Assembly: GCA_949752735.1 (NCBI GenBank)
Contig: OX457044.1
Coordinates: forward strand, 11,827,294-11,891,293
Source: Lumbricus terrestris
Lineage: Eukaryota > Annelida > Clitellata > Crassiclitellata > Lumbricidae
Length of the DNA: 64,000 nt
Direction: 5' to 3'
The position numbers and the translations under genes are program-made. Of the stretch, positions 11,601 through 22,580 are shown piece by piece. The notes below the pieces were generated by a model that was not told where the DNA came from, did no database searches, and saw only the letters and a list, made by a program, of their open reading frames with translations. Numbering within the stretch: position 1 is the stretch's first letter; each line of letters starts with the position of its first letter.

Positions 11601-13529
11601 ATTGACAACTATTAAAATGGACAGTTTCCCTTATATTTGCATGTTGTAGAATTTACTAGATGTCCAGCTGTTTCTCTTTCTGAATCTCTTTTTACAGACA
11701 GATCAAGATTCATCTTTCAGCTGCCCATGATTTTCGTCTTGTTTTGTCAATATAAGTCAGTCATTTAATTTGTTTTGTATTTTTCAAATACAAGTCATCT
11801 GTTCATTCACAGCAATCTCTTTGGCTTTTGCAGGCCAATGCCGACATTTTACGATGTTTGCGTTGCAATGGGTCGTCGCACACAGTGTGCTTAGCGAAAC
11901 ACTTTCTTCAGAATGATTCTTCTAATTTGTTGCCAATTGAAGGAAGTTGCCCTGTGTGCAATGTTGACGTTCTTTGGGGAGACCTCATTCGCTACAAACA
12001 TGGATGCTACCAAAATCCTTCCGACCCTCACCAGGTTAGATCACTCTTCTAGCTATAATTCTAACGTGTTTCAAAGAAAATATAATGGAATTTTCAGTAA
12101 TGTGACACTGTAAGAAAACTATTACCTTGAAAAGAGAAAAAGTGCTATTAGTCTAATCTATCATGAAGACGTCTTTGTAGGTCTCCTCTGTGTGCAGTTG
12201 TCAACTTGTCATGTTGAAGGAAACACAGTTCACCATGTTTTATTGTTTATCCATTGAAGTCCAGTTGAAAAGTTTGAGATCGTGCGGATAAAATGATCGC
12301 AGAAGACTGAAATTATAAGCTGCTTGTCAGCCAGCACAGAAATGGTTGTCTGAGGTCATCAGACTGATAGATCTGTGTGCAGAGCTGCATTCAGCCATCA
12401 TGCATTCAGCCATCATGCATTCAGCCATCATGCATTCAGCCATCATGCATTCAGTCATCATGCATTCAGCCATCATTCATTCAGTCATCATGCATTCAGC
12501 CATCATTCATTCAGCCATCATGCATTCAGCCATCATGCATTCAGCCATCATGCATTCAGCCATCATGCATTCAGTCATCATGCATTCAGCCATCATTCAT
12601 TCAGTCATCATGCATTCAGCCATCATTCATTCAGCCATCATGCATTCAGCCATCATTCATTCAGTCATCATGCATTCAGCCATCATTCATTCAGCCATCA
12701 TGCATTCAGCCATCATGCATTCAGCCATCATGCATTCAGCCATCATGCATTCAGTCATCATGCATTCAGCCATCATTCATTCAGCCATCATTCATTCAGT
12801 CATCATGCATTCAGCCATCATGCATTCAGCCATCATGCATTCAGCCATCATGCATTCAGCCATCACGCATTTAGCCATCAGGCATTCAGCCATCATGCAT
12901 TCAGCCATCATGCATTAAACCATCATACATTCAGCCATCATGCATTCAGCCATCATGCATTCAGCCATCACGCATTTAGCCATCATGCATTCAGCCATCA
13001 TGCATTCAGCCATCATGCATTCAGCCATCATGCATTCAGCCATCATGCATTCAGCCATCATGCATTCAGCCATCAGGCATTCAGCCATCATGCATTCAGC
13101 CATCATGCATTCAGCCATCAGGCATTCAGCCATCATGCATTCAGCCATCATGCATTAAACCATCATGCATTCAGCCATCATGCATTAAACCATCATACAT
13201 TCAGCCATCATGCATTCAGCCATGGTGTCAGATCTGAGATTCAGCTGAACAATGCAACTGAGGACCATTCGTATAGGTCTATTGTTCTTATGGGCATAAA
13301 ACAATTGTAGCAGGAGGCTGATTAGATTTGACACCTCTTTCTTAAAACTATTGAAGCTAAAATGATTTAATGCAAATTCAAACGAGTTTTACCCTTTTTC
13401 TTTTTGTCCATAGATATAACAGATGTACAACTTCTTTTAAGAGTTTTAAGAGCTTTTTCTTGTTTGTAGAGAACTGAAGTTGACGTTGAATTTCAACACT
13501 GGGCAGATGAGATGCAAGCTCAACTGTGA
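5673..13529 (+). CDS. SLX1: Structure-specific endonuclease subunit SLX1 (six exons)
   Basis: Exons 5673-5845, 8498-8549, 10056-10229, 11249-11419, 11834-12034 and 13470-13529 join in phase into 276 codons plus stop, close to the usual length of the metazoan protein. SLX1 is the GIY-YIG nuclease subunit that works with SLX4 on Holliday junctions and flaps in DNA repair. Visible features: GVY (10-12) and YIG (26-28) of the GIY-YIG fold, catalytic-type Arg36 in NPNRR, and the metal-binding Glu77 in FEWAW at the start of exon 3. A C-terminal C4HC3-type RING/PHD-like finger has C182, C185, C198, C201, H206, C209, C229 and C232, ending in the family motif WGDLIR. Exon 2 is only 52 bp (encodes MVLIVHGFP). 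The start at 5673 gives the usual short N-terminus before the GIY motif. Introns carry many repeats, but every key residue is present, so I regard the gene as functional. Confidence 0.96.
5929..7672. mobile_element. Nested inverted-repeat element in SLX1 intron 1
   Basis: The outer ends are GGGCGAAACTATAG (5929-5942) and its complement (7659-7672). Just inside on the right is CTATTTTTAGCGGTCCCAGG (7637 on); its complement appears at 6898-6923, not beside the left end, because another inverted-repeat unit (about 5943-6897) is inserted between. That inner unit has its own arms: GCAGAACACGGGACCGCTAG at 5953 and its complement ending at 6893. No transposase is visible and no target duplication was clear. 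Confidence 0.8.
5989..6690. repeat. Inner inverted repeat with 33-34-bp periodic GAAGCTGGAT motifs
   Basis: Arms at 5989-6035 (GGGTAATCCTCTAGTTTAGG and on) and 6645-6690 are inverted copies. Between them GAAGCTGGAT or close variants recur at about 6121, 6154, 6188, 6222, 6255, 6289, 6321, 6390, 6425, 6457 and 6493, mostly 32-35 bases apart with one double-length gap. The same periodic motif is seen at 34397-34440 and 35213-35432. Confidence 0.82.
8743..9145. repeat. 21-bp minisatellite, about 19 copies, SLX1 intron 2
   Basis: The unit ATGAATAGCATAAATAACATG is repeated head to tail. Variants (GATAAC for AATAAC, GTG for ATG) recur in an order that suggests a four-unit, 84-bp higher-order repeat. 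Because 21 is divisible by three, both strands stay open across the array, but it sits between SLX1 exons 2 and 3 and is not taken as coding. Confidence 0.93.
9305..9535 (-). mobile_element. LINE 3'-end remnant in SLX1 intron 2
   Basis: On the minus strand this resembles the 3' end at 31540-31800: a diverged 'GTCCATCTTTCTGGAATAAG' block followed by 'GGGAGTGCTTCTGAGGAG' and 'CTTGAAGTGGCACTATATAA'. The first block corresponds to the W-N-x-L-P motif near the end of LINE reverse transcriptase ORFs. It is degraded and noncoding. Confidence 0.6.
12386..13222. repeat. 15-bp minisatellite, about 55 copies, SLX1 intron 5
   Basis: The unit CATTCAGCCATCATG is repeated for over 800 bases with point variants (CATCATT, CAGTCATC, CATCAGG, TTAAACC). 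The 15-base period keeps several frames open, giving proteins such as FSHHA repeats; these are artefacts of the repeat. The array lies between SLX1 exons 5 and 6 and does not interrupt coding sequence. Confidence 0.95.
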
Positions 13530-13642
13530 TGGACAATTTGGACATGAAACATTAGATAATAATTAGCATAGTCAACCTTAGTGTAAATGATTGCTGTAAT
13601 GGTAGCACTTTTGTGAAGTATTATCCAATTACATAGACAATT

Positions 13643-13969
13643 TTATACACACCACCTTGTGCTGTCAGCTCGTAGAGCTCTAGCGATCATCCTGACACAC
13701 ATTCTCCATTGTTCTCTGTTCGCAGACAAGTCCCTCAGTTCTTCCAAATTCATGCCAGTTATGTCGTGTATCTCGTCCATCCATTTCATCCTTGGTCTGC
13801 CGTGTCTTCTCCTTCCCTCACCACAAGCCAGCATCATTTCCTTCTCCAAACCATCAGATCGCATTACATGCCCGAAGAATCTTAGCTTCAATCTTGTTGC
13901 AAGTTGTTTTAACGACTCTTCGTTATACATGTACAGATTTGAAAATCTTATTGCTGTCATCACTTGGCT
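13643..13969 (-). pseudogene. LINE reverse-transcriptase ORF, C-terminal fragment
   Basis: The minus-strand frame contains LKLRFFGHVMR, then GRRRHGRPRMKWMDEI, then a W-R-x-C segment near the stop. This arrangement (FGHV, RGRPRxxWxD, final WR) is typical of the end of non-LTR retrotransposon ORF2 proteins of the RTE/Jockey-like type. About 106 residues remain, so it is a 5'-truncated copy, just downstream of SLX1 and convergent with it. Confidence 0.82.
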
Positions 13970-14269
13970 CTGACATCATATATAGCAGAATTAAAGAAGA
14001 GATTTTGTTATACCTGCATGCATTTGTAAAATTTTTCTACAAGTTTTGTCAGTTAATATTTTAATTTGAGTTGGTGGCTTCCTTCTTTGTGAGATGCCAT
14101 CAACGCCACAGTCTGATTTTCATGTATGTTTACAGGATTGCTATTTTTGTTCTTTTGCTCCTATGCGCTTGTATCTCAGACAGCCACATTCATAGATGGC
14201 CCATGATGTACGCGCAGAAACCCTACGGCATATTCAAATTCAAATTCAAATTCATATTCATATTCATTA

Positions 14270-15420
14270 TGTTCTGCTTATCATACCGAATCTGCTATAC
14301 AGGCGCACATAATAATCATCATATTCGACTGGCGCTATAATAATGCCACGGAACGTATATCGGCAGATTCGGATTTACTATACAGGCGCATATAATAATC
14401 ATCATATTCGACTTGCGCTATAATAATGCCACGGAACGTGTATCAGCAGATTCGGATTTACTATACAGGCGCATATCATCATCATCATATTCGACTGGCG
14501 CTATAATAATGCCACGGAACGTGTATCAGCAGATTCGGATTTACTATACAGGCGCATATCATCATCATCATATTCGACTGGCGCTATAATAATGCCACGG
14601 AACGTGTATCAGCAGATTCGGATTTACTATACAGGCGCACATAATAATCATCATATTCGACTGGCGCTATAATAATGCCACGGAACGTGTATCAGCAGAT
14701 TCGGATTTACTATACAGGCGCACATAATAATCATCATATTCGACTGGCGCTATAATAATGCCACGGAACGTGTATCAGCAGATTCGGATTTACTATACAG
14801 GCGCATTTAATAATCATCATATTCGACTTGCGCTATAATAATGCCACGGAACGTGTATCAGCAGATTCGGATTTACTATACAGGCGCATATCATCATCAT
14901 CATATTCGACTGGCGCTATAATAATGCCACGGAACGTGTATCAGCAGATTCGGATTTACTATACAGGCGCACATAATAATCATCATATTCGACTGGCGCT
15001 ATAATAATGCCACGGAACGTGTATCAGCAGATTCGGATTTACTATACAGGCGCATTTAATAATCATCATATTCGACTTGCGCTATAATAATGCCACGGAA
15101 CGTGTATCAGCAGATTCGGATTTACTATACAGGCGCATATCATCATCATCATATTCGACTGGCGCTATAATAATGCCACGGAACGTGTATCAGCAGATTC
15201 GGATTTACTATACAGGCGCATATCATCATCATCATATTCGACTGGCGCTATAATATACCACGGAACCGCTAGCAACAGATTCGCTAATGATCATCATCAT
15301 AATTATTCGACTGGCGCTGTTAATAGACCACGGAACCGCTAGCAGCAGATTCGATTTTCACTATACAGGCGCTAATGATCATCATCATAATTATTCGACT
15401 GGCGCTATTAATAGACCACG
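14270..15420. repeat. 83-bp satellite array, about 14 copies (forward orientation)
   Basis: Units contain TATACAGGCGCA, a short (TCA)n-type run, TATTCGACTGGCGCTATAAT, GCCACGGAACGTGTATCAGC and AGATTCGGATTTAC. Length varies by a few bases in the TCA/ATA run. The last two or three units are more diverged. The same unit is found in reverse complement at 19730-22400. Confidence 0.93.
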
Positions 15421-15774
15421 GTACGCGATGCTGCATCCGCTTAGATGATAGCTCTTTGCTGACGATGACATTACACTCGATGCACGCAAAACGAACAATT
15501 ATTGGGACGGTGTTTGGTAGCGAGAAAAGCGCAGTGGGTTGCCTAAGCCTGCGCTGCGGTGTCGCGGATTACACCTCACAATAATAAGACTTAGATCAGT
15601 TTGTACCCTTTTTAGATCACATTTAATTATTGTGTTACACTGCAAGTGTTATAGAACTCGTTCAATTATTTGAATGAAATTTTATATTATATAGATCATG
15701 TGCATAAGCATCAGAATGTCCCTTTGATCTTTTGCTTTTCCTTATCAGTCTCTTGCTCATTAAAAACATTTTTC

Positions 15775-16000
15775 ATTCATTCATTCATTCATTCATTCAT
15801 TCATTCATTTTTAAAATTTATATATAGTCCTAGCGTCCCTTCAAGAAACCACTCAGAGGCGCTCCCAGTCCAACCATTCTGAAATAAAAGGGTTTTGAAA
15901 AGCCTGTAAAACGCTGAAGAGTCATCCCTATAGGTAACAGGCGCATCTCCAGCTGGAGACTATAATTCCAGACAGATGGACCTACAACTCAGAAAGCACG
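15775..16000 (-). mobile_element. LINE 3'-end remnant with (TGAA)n tail
   Basis: The (TTCA)n run at about 15775-15809 followed by 'CTTCAAGAAACCACTCAGAGGCGCTCCCAG' in two adjoining blocks is the complement of the LINE 3' end seen at 31540-31800. Further in, a diverged 'GACCTACAACTCAGAAAGCACG' block matches the complement of the conserved coding end. Truncated and degenerate. Confidence 0.65.
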
Positions 16001-16046
16001 ACAGTGACAGGTTTGAGGTTTCAATACGCGGATATTGTAGCGGAAC

Positions 16047-16865
16047 TAGGTTTGGGCAATTAACACCAGGGACCGAACCCCAAACCCTAGTCCTGTCGGA
16101 ATCGTCCGTCTGTGCAGTCCGGCGTCAACTGAAGATTGACGACTAGCCCGTCAGGCTTGAAACTCATTTATTTACGACGTCAAAGAAGAAACTCGTACTG
16201 CAGTTCTCGTTCGACTTCTATAGCGCCAGCAATGTTCGGAGCAATGTTCGGAGCAATGTTCGGAGCACTACCGTCTCAAACCACTGCACTACTGTTCACC
16301 GCAATTGTCACTGTAGGACGCCGAGTCGTCTTCCTGTAGATCACCGCTGCCTCGCCAGCGCACGCAGAGAGTCCGTGAAGCGGGTCGGGTTTCGAACCCG
16401 ATCGTCGTCAGATGCAGAAGGTCGCCAAACCTTCCGTCCTCACCAGTCGGCAGCGTTGGCAGATCCGGCGTTGAATCCTGCCCGTCGTGGCACAGCGACG
16501 ATCACCGATCCTTCGGTCGTCCGTAGGCGTCGGGTTGCAGAAGAGCACGACCGCGGGTCAAGAATCGAACTCGAGTCGACAGTGTTGCACCGCAAAGGCC
16601 TCCAAGCCTTTCGTCGTCGGCAGGCGCTGAATTTCGGCAGCGTCGTCAAATCGTCGTCCTGCTCTCCAAAGCGTTTTTCCTCAGACGATTTCCTGTTGAC
16701 TGCACCGCGATTCGATCCCGCAACGCTCGACCGACTCGTCTTTCCACTGTGTCACGGCGATTCACTGACTGTTTCTTCCGATCACTGTGTTCCTCGAAGA
16801 CTGACGGCGGCTGACTCGAAGACTGACGGCGGCTGCGCGCACACGTACTTATGTGTCACGAGGCC
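16047..16865. repeat. GC-rich dispersed repeat with tRNA-like modules, copy 1
   Basis: Sequence from GACCGAACCCCAAACCCTAG through GTCAACTGAAGATTGACGAC and ACTAGCCCGTCAGGCTTGAA matches 19060-19740 in the same orientation. On the minus strand it contains segments like parts of a tRNA: a T-arm TCGGG/TTCGAAA/CCCGA at about 16384-16400, a putative anticodon-like hairpin, and a box-A-like stretch near 16440-16460. Similar degenerate modules follow. No module folds cleanly by eye into a full tRNA, so these are not called as tRNA genes. Confidence 0.65.
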
Positions 16866-16867
16866 AC

Positions 16868-17340
16868 GCCCAGTACATGTAGACATAGGCTAGAGGTAGA
16901 CATGGGCTAGGTAGACATAGGCTAGGTAGACACAGGCTAGAGGTAGACATGGGCTAGGTAGACACAGGCTAGAGGTAGACATAGGCTAGAGGTAGACATG
17001 GGCTAGAAGTAGGCATAGGCCACGCCCATTTCATGTAGACACGGGCTAGGTAGACACAGGCTAGAGGTAGACATGGGCTAGGTAGACACAGGCTAGGTAG
17101 ACATGGGCTAGGTAGACACAGGCTAGAGGTAGACATAGGCTAGAGGTAGACATGGGCTAGAAGTAGGCATAGGCCACGCCCATTTCATGTAGACACGGGC
17201 TAGGTAGACACAGGCTAGAGGTAGACATGGGCTAGGTAGACACAGGCTAGGTAGACATGGGCTAGGTAGACATAGGCTAGGTAGACATAGGCTAGAAGTA
17301 GACATAGGCTAGAAGTAGACATAGGCTAGGTAGACACAGG
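16868..17340. repeat. Minisatellite of GTAGACA[C/T]AGGCTAG units
   Basis: Units of about 14 or 18 bases (with or without AGAG) alternate. A longer internal block with CCACGCCCATTTCATGTAGA recurs at about 17020 and 17174, giving a higher-order repeat near 150 bases. It directly follows copy 1 of the GC-rich repeat. Confidence 0.9.
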
Positions 17341-17584
17341 TACCCAGGCGGACACGGGGACGGTCATTCAAATAAAAATTAAACCCCATGACCCTGATTT
17401 CCAACAATATTAACATTCCTTCGTAGCTTTTCCGGCTGAGAGCGCCTCTCAACAGTCATTCTACAAGAGGCGCTATATAAATGTATAAATACAACATTCA
17501 TTGCGAGTATTTATATAGCGCCCTTTCGACGTCAGTACTCAGGAACGCCCAGTAAGCCAGTTAGTTACAGTTTGTAGGCCTACT

Positions 17585-18010
17585 TCATTCATTCATTCAT
17601 TCATTCATTCATTGTTCATTAGATACATTCATATAGCGCCTCTTCAAATAATCTACCCACAGGGCGTAACTAGCGTTGCCCCCCCCCAAATGAAGCTGAA
17701 GCCCTTCAAAAATAAATCAAGCCGCTGTATGCTTATACGGCTAAATATGCTATCGCACTCGTCTTGTTCAAGGCTTAAGCCCCCCCTCCAAACGAAAAAT
17801 CCTAGTTACGTCCCTGTCTACTCAGAGGCGCTCACAACCTCAGCGCGGCCAAATAAAACTGTCTTAAGATGAGAGAGGAAAGCATGAGAAGGATTTTTAC
17901 AAAGAGAGTGCAGGGTCAGAGGAAGACCATTCCAGGTTGAAGGTCCTACCACCGAGAAAGCACGGTTCTGCATGGTGGAAGCACGAGCAAAAGGGACTGA
18001 GAGCAGACTT
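17585..18010 (-). mobile_element. LINE 3' end split by a hAT MITE
   Basis: The minus strand reads as the end of a LINE reverse transcriptase ORF plus 3' tail, closely matching 31560-31790 ('GCTTTCTCGGTGGTA', 'TGGAATGGTCTTCCTCTGAC', 'CTTAAGACAGTTTTATTTG', then 'GAGCGCCTCTGAGTAGA'), ending in an (ATTC)n microsatellite at 17585-17615. The 157-bp element at 17660-17816 interrupts it in the tail. Confidence 0.78.
17660..17816. mobile_element. hAT-type MITE, 157 bp, inserted in a LINE tail
   Basis: Left end CAGGGCGTAACTAG and right end CTAGTTACGTCCCTG are inverted copies. Flanks TCTACCCA (17652-17659) and TCTACTCA (17817-17824) are an 8-bp target duplication with one mismatch. The neighbouring LINE sequence continues across the insertion, which confirms the boundaries. 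Confidence 0.88.
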
Positions 18011-19055
18011 TACTCAGTCAAACGAACGGAGCGGAAATGGTGAGAACTAAGAGTGGGGCTACAGAGCTCACAAAGTTAGACAGGAGCAAGGTCTAGCATG
18101 CAGCGCCAGACTAGAGAACATTATCCTAAACTCAATGTGAGCATCGGAAATTACATTTTCACTGAGACTTGATTGCAGTGTATGCTGTACGTTTTATATA
18201 GCGCATATATATTCAAAATGTGGGATGCTGACCTCAACGCTCAACGGCATTTGCTGTTGATAACCAGTGTTTAATCTAGTCCCCCTCTGCTGGGGGGGGA
18301 ATTGAGGTTTCTGGGGGGGGAGACAACTGAGCGTCCGAAGGACGCTCGTGAGGCGCATAGCGCACTGAGGGGGGTTGGTAATGGTAGGGGGCAAATCACC
18401 CTCCCCATTGGAAATTTTTGGAATGTCCACATTGCAATGGCAGTATTTTAAGGTGTCATCTTAACAAAATTACTACTTTTTTCAGTGACCCATTAGAAAC
18501 TTTTTGAATTTCCACATTGCAATGGATGGCAGCATTTTAAGGTGTCATCCTAACAAAATAGCTGTAGCCTACTTTTCAGTGACTCATTAGAAACTTCTTG
18601 AATTTCCACATTGCAATGGTACCATTTGAAGATGCCATTTTAGCAAAATAACTCCATTATTTCAGTACTGATAAAAGTGTTTTAGGATTTCAATATATAT
18701 ATTATATAATTATAATTACAATAAAAAAAATCTTTATGAGTCGTGTTCAGCAGCTCAGTTCTGCTGTTGCTGGGTTATTCTAATGAATTACTGTTTACAT
18801 GAGTAAATAAGCTGACTTTTCAGCACTGTAATCAGAAACTGTCAGCTTATCCCAGTCTCTCCATATGGCCCTGACTTGCTGACCAGTACACACTTTCCAA
18901 AATCATATTTAATGGTACACAAATCTACCAAGAGCTAATAAACTACCGGTACCAAAATCAAGAAGCCACTAGTCTGGTAGTAATGGTGTTAAAAAAGGTT
19001 GCCAAGTCCGTCTCCTGTACTTTCCACATAATAATAATTATTACTATTGTTATTA
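18010..19055. other. Gene-free A+T-rich stretch
   Basis: A block of about 70-80 bases with 'CCACATTGCAATGG' recurs three times between 18420 and 18630 in decaying copies, so the region holds a short degenerate tandem repeat. I see no exon. Confidence 0.45.
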
Positions 19056-19059
19056 TTGT

Positions 19060-19740
19060 AACGGATCGACGAGGGCTGGGCAAAAACACCAGGGACCGAA
19101 TCCCAACCCTTAGTCTCCCAGGTGATGTCCGTCCGTCAGTGGAGTCCGGCGTCAACTGAAGATTGACGACTAGCCCGTCAGGCTTGAAACACTTTTATTC
19201 GACAATCAAAGAAGAGAGAAACTCGCGCTGCAGTCCACAGTCAACTTCTATAGCGCCAGTGTTCGGAGCAAGTTCGGAGCAATGTTCGGAGCAACTCATG
19301 CAGCGCCAATGTCCAAAACTAATGCGCTACTGTTCGAAGCAATTGTCAGATGCGGATCGCCGATTCTTGCGACGTGTAGATCACCGCTGCCTCGCCAGCG
19401 CCCGCTGAAAGTCGGCGAAGCGGTCAGGCTTCGAACCAGAGTCGTCTTGTCGTAGACAGAAACTGAACCACTGTGCTCACCCGGTCGGAAGCGTTGGCGG
19501 ATCCGGCGTCGAATTGCGATCGTCGTTGCGTAGCGAAAGTCCCCAGACTTTCCGTCGTCAGCAGCGTCGATCTCCTGTAGAGCGCGGCGGCGGGTCAGGT
19601 TTCGAACCCGGTCGCCCGCGTTGTACAGCAAAGGCCTCCAAACCTTTCGTCGTCGACAGCGTCGGATTGCGGTCGTCGTAGCTCAGCGAAAGTCCCCAGA
19701 CTTTCCGTCGTCAGCAGCGAATCTGTTGCTGGTGGTTCCT
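19060..19740. repeat. GC-rich dispersed repeat with tRNA-like modules, copy 2
   Basis: It matches copy 1 (16047-16865) in the same orientation: GACCGAATCCCAACCC, then GTCAACTGAAGATTGACGAC, then TTCTATAGCGCCAG and the clustered TTCGGAGCA words. On the minus strand T-arm-like stretches (GGTTCGAAxCC) occur near 19428 and 19600. Unlike copy 1, it runs straight into the 83-bp satellite array at about 19730. Confidence 0.68.
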
Positions 19741-22400
19741 TGGTATATTAATAGCGCCAGTCGAATATGATGATGATGATTAACGCATGTATAGTGAACA
19801 GCGAATCTGTTGCTAGCGGTTCCGTGGCATATTATAGCGCCAGTCGAATATGATGATGATCAGTAGCGCCTGTATAGTAAAAATCGAATCTGTTGCTAGC
19901 CATTCAGTGGCATATTATAGCGCCAGTCGAATATGATGATGATCAGTAGCGCCTGTATAGTAAAAATCGAATCTGTTGCTAGCCATTCAGTGGCATATTA
20001 TAGCGCCAGTCGAATATGATGATGATCATTAGCGCCTGTATAGTGAACGTCGAATCTGTTGCTGGTGGTTCCTTGGTATATTAATAGCGCCAGTCGAATA
20101 TGATGATGATGATTAACGCATGTATAGTGAACGTCGAATCTGTTGCTGGTGGTTCCTTGGTATATTATAGCGCCAGTCGAATATGATGATGATGATTAAC
20201 GCATGTATAGTGAACAGCGAATCTGTTGCTAGCGGTTCCGTGGCATATTATAGCGCCAGTCGAATATGATGATGATGATTAACGCATGTATAGTGAACGT
20301 CGAATCTGTTGCTGGTGGTTCCTTGGTATATTATAGCGCCAGTCGAATATGATGATGATGATTAACGCATGTATAGTGAACAGCGAATCTGTTGCTAGCG
20401 GTTCCGTGGCATATTATAGCGCCAGTCGAATATGATGATGATGATTAACGCATGTATAGTGAACGTCGAATCTGTTGCTGGTGGTTCCTTGGTATATTAA
20501 TAGCGCCAGTCGAATATGATGATGATGATTAACGCATGTATAGTGAACGTCGAATCTGTTGCTGGTGGTTCCTTGGTATATTATAGCGCCAGTCGAATAT
20601 GATGATGATGATTAACGCATGTATAGTGAACAGCGAATCTGTTGCTAGCGGTTCCGTGGCATATTATAGCGCCAGTCGAATATGATGATGATGATTAACG
20701 CATGTATAGTGAACGTCGAATCTGTTGCTGGTGGTTCCTTGGTATATTATAGCGCCAGTCGAATATGATGATGATGATTAACGCATGTATAGTGAACAGC
20801 GAATCTGTTGCTAGCGGTTCCGTGGCATATTATAGCGCCAGTCGAATATGATGATGATGATTAACGCATGTATAGTGAACAGCGAATCTGTTGCTAGCGG
20901 TTCCGTGGCATATTATAGCGCCAGTCGAATATGATGATGATGATTAACGCATGTATAGTGAACGTCGAATCTGTTGCTGGTGGTTCCTTGGTATATTATA
21001 GCGCCAGTCGAATATGATGATGATGATTAACGCATGTATAGTGAACAGCGAATCTGTTGCTAGCGGTTCCGTGGCATATTATAGCGCCAGTCGAATATGA
21101 TGATGATCAGTAGCGCCTGTATAGTAAAAATCGAATCTGTTGCTAGCCATTCAGTGGCATATTATAGCGCCAGTCGAATATGATGATGATCAGTAGCGCC
21201 TGTATAGTAAAAATCGAATCTGTTGCTAGCCATTCAGTGGCATATTATAGCGCCAGTCGAATATGATGATGATGATTAACGCATGTATAGTGAACGTCGA
21301 ATCTGTTGCTGGTGGTTCCTTGGTATATTATAGCGCCAGTCGAATATGATGATGATGATTAACGCATGTATAGTGAACAGCGAATCTGTTGCTAGCGGTT
21401 CCGTGGCATATTATAGCGCCAGTCGAATATGATGATGATCATTAGCGCCTGTATAGTAAAAATCGAATCTGTTGCTAGCCATTCAGTGGTATATTATAGC
21501 GACAGTCGAATATGATGATGATGATTAACGCATGTATAGTGAACGTCGAATCTGTTGCTGGTGGTTCCTTGGTATATTAATAGCGCCAGTCGAATATGAT
21601 GATGATGATTAACGCATGTATAGTGAACGTCGAATCTGTTGCTGGTGGTTCCTTGGTATATTAATAGCGCCAGTCGAATATGATGATGATGATTAACGCA
21701 TGTATAGTGAACGTCGAATCTGTTGCTGGTGGTTCCTTGGTATATTAATAGCGCCAGTCGAATATGATGATGATGATGATGATTAACGCATGTATAGTGA
21801 ACAGCGAATCTGTTGCTAGCGGTTCCGTGGCATATTATAGCGCCAGTCGAATATGATGATGATCAGTAGCGCCTGTATAGTAAAAATCGAATCTGTTGCT
21901 AGCCATTCAGTGGCATATTATAGCGCCAGTCGAATATGATGATGATCATTAGCGCCTGTATAGTGAACGTCGAATCTGTTGCTGGTGGTTCCTTGGTATA
22001 TTAATAGCGCCAGTCGAATATGATGATGATGATTAACGCATGTATAGTGAACAGCGAATCTGTTGCAAGCGGTTCCGTGGCATATTATAGCGCCAGTCGA
22101 ATATGATGATGATCATTAGCGCCTGTATAGTAAAAATCGAATCTGTTGCTAGCCATTCAGTGGTATATTATAGCGACAGTCGAATATGATGATGATCATT
22201 AGCGCCTGTATAGTAAAAATCGAATCTGTTGCTAGCCATTCAGTGGTATATTATAGCGCCAGTCGAATATGATGATGATCATTAGCGCCTGTATAGTAAA
22301 AATCGAATCTGTTGCTAGCCATTCATTGGTATATTATAGCGCCAGTCGAATATGATTATGATCATTAGCGCCTGTATAGTGAACAGCGAATCTGTTGCTG
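19730..22400. repeat. 83-bp satellite array, about 32 copies (inverted orientation)
   Basis: The unit (TATAGCGCCAGTCGAATATG, ATGATGATGATTAACGCATG, TATAGTGAACGTCGAATCTG, TTGCTGGTGGTTCCTTGGTA) is the reverse complement of the unit at 14270-15420. Three variant classes are visible: 'GGTGGTTCCTTGG', 'AGCGGTTCCGTGG' and 'AGCCATTCAGTGG'. The first two alternate regularly through much of 20140-21080, indicating dimer-wise amplification. Confidence 0.95.
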
Positions 22401-22506
22401 GCCGTTTCGTCCTATGAATTACATTGGGTTACTCTTAGGCCGGTTTTGGAAGCCTTTGGGCGGGAATTTCGGAAAGTACATGGCAACCCTGAACATAACG
22501 GAATCG

Positions 22507-22580
22507 CATAACGGAACCGAATGTGCGGCCGCATAACGGAATCGAATGTGCGGCCGCATAACGGAACCGAATGTGCGGCT
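22507..22580. repeat. 28-bp tandem repeat, three copies
   Basis: CATAACGGAACCGAATGTGC followed by GGCCG is repeated three times with one or two changes; two copies create GCGGCCGC sites. An open frame across it is not convincing as a gene. Confidence 0.85.

Noticed and set aside
12375..13310. A 311-codon open frame encoding FSHHA repeats, and others in two more frames
   Set aside because: It is produced by the 15-bp minisatellite whose period keeps several frames open. It lies inside SLX1 intron 5 and has no non-repetitive coding part.
16376..16460. A functional tRNA gene on the minus strand
   Set aside because: The T-arm looks right, but the anticodon loop appears to have the wrong size and no closed acceptor stem is evident. 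It is also part of a repeat.
16375..16893. A 172-codon frame on the plus strand
   Set aside because: It reads across the GC-rich repeat with tRNA-like modules and has no domain or matching frame in the other copy.
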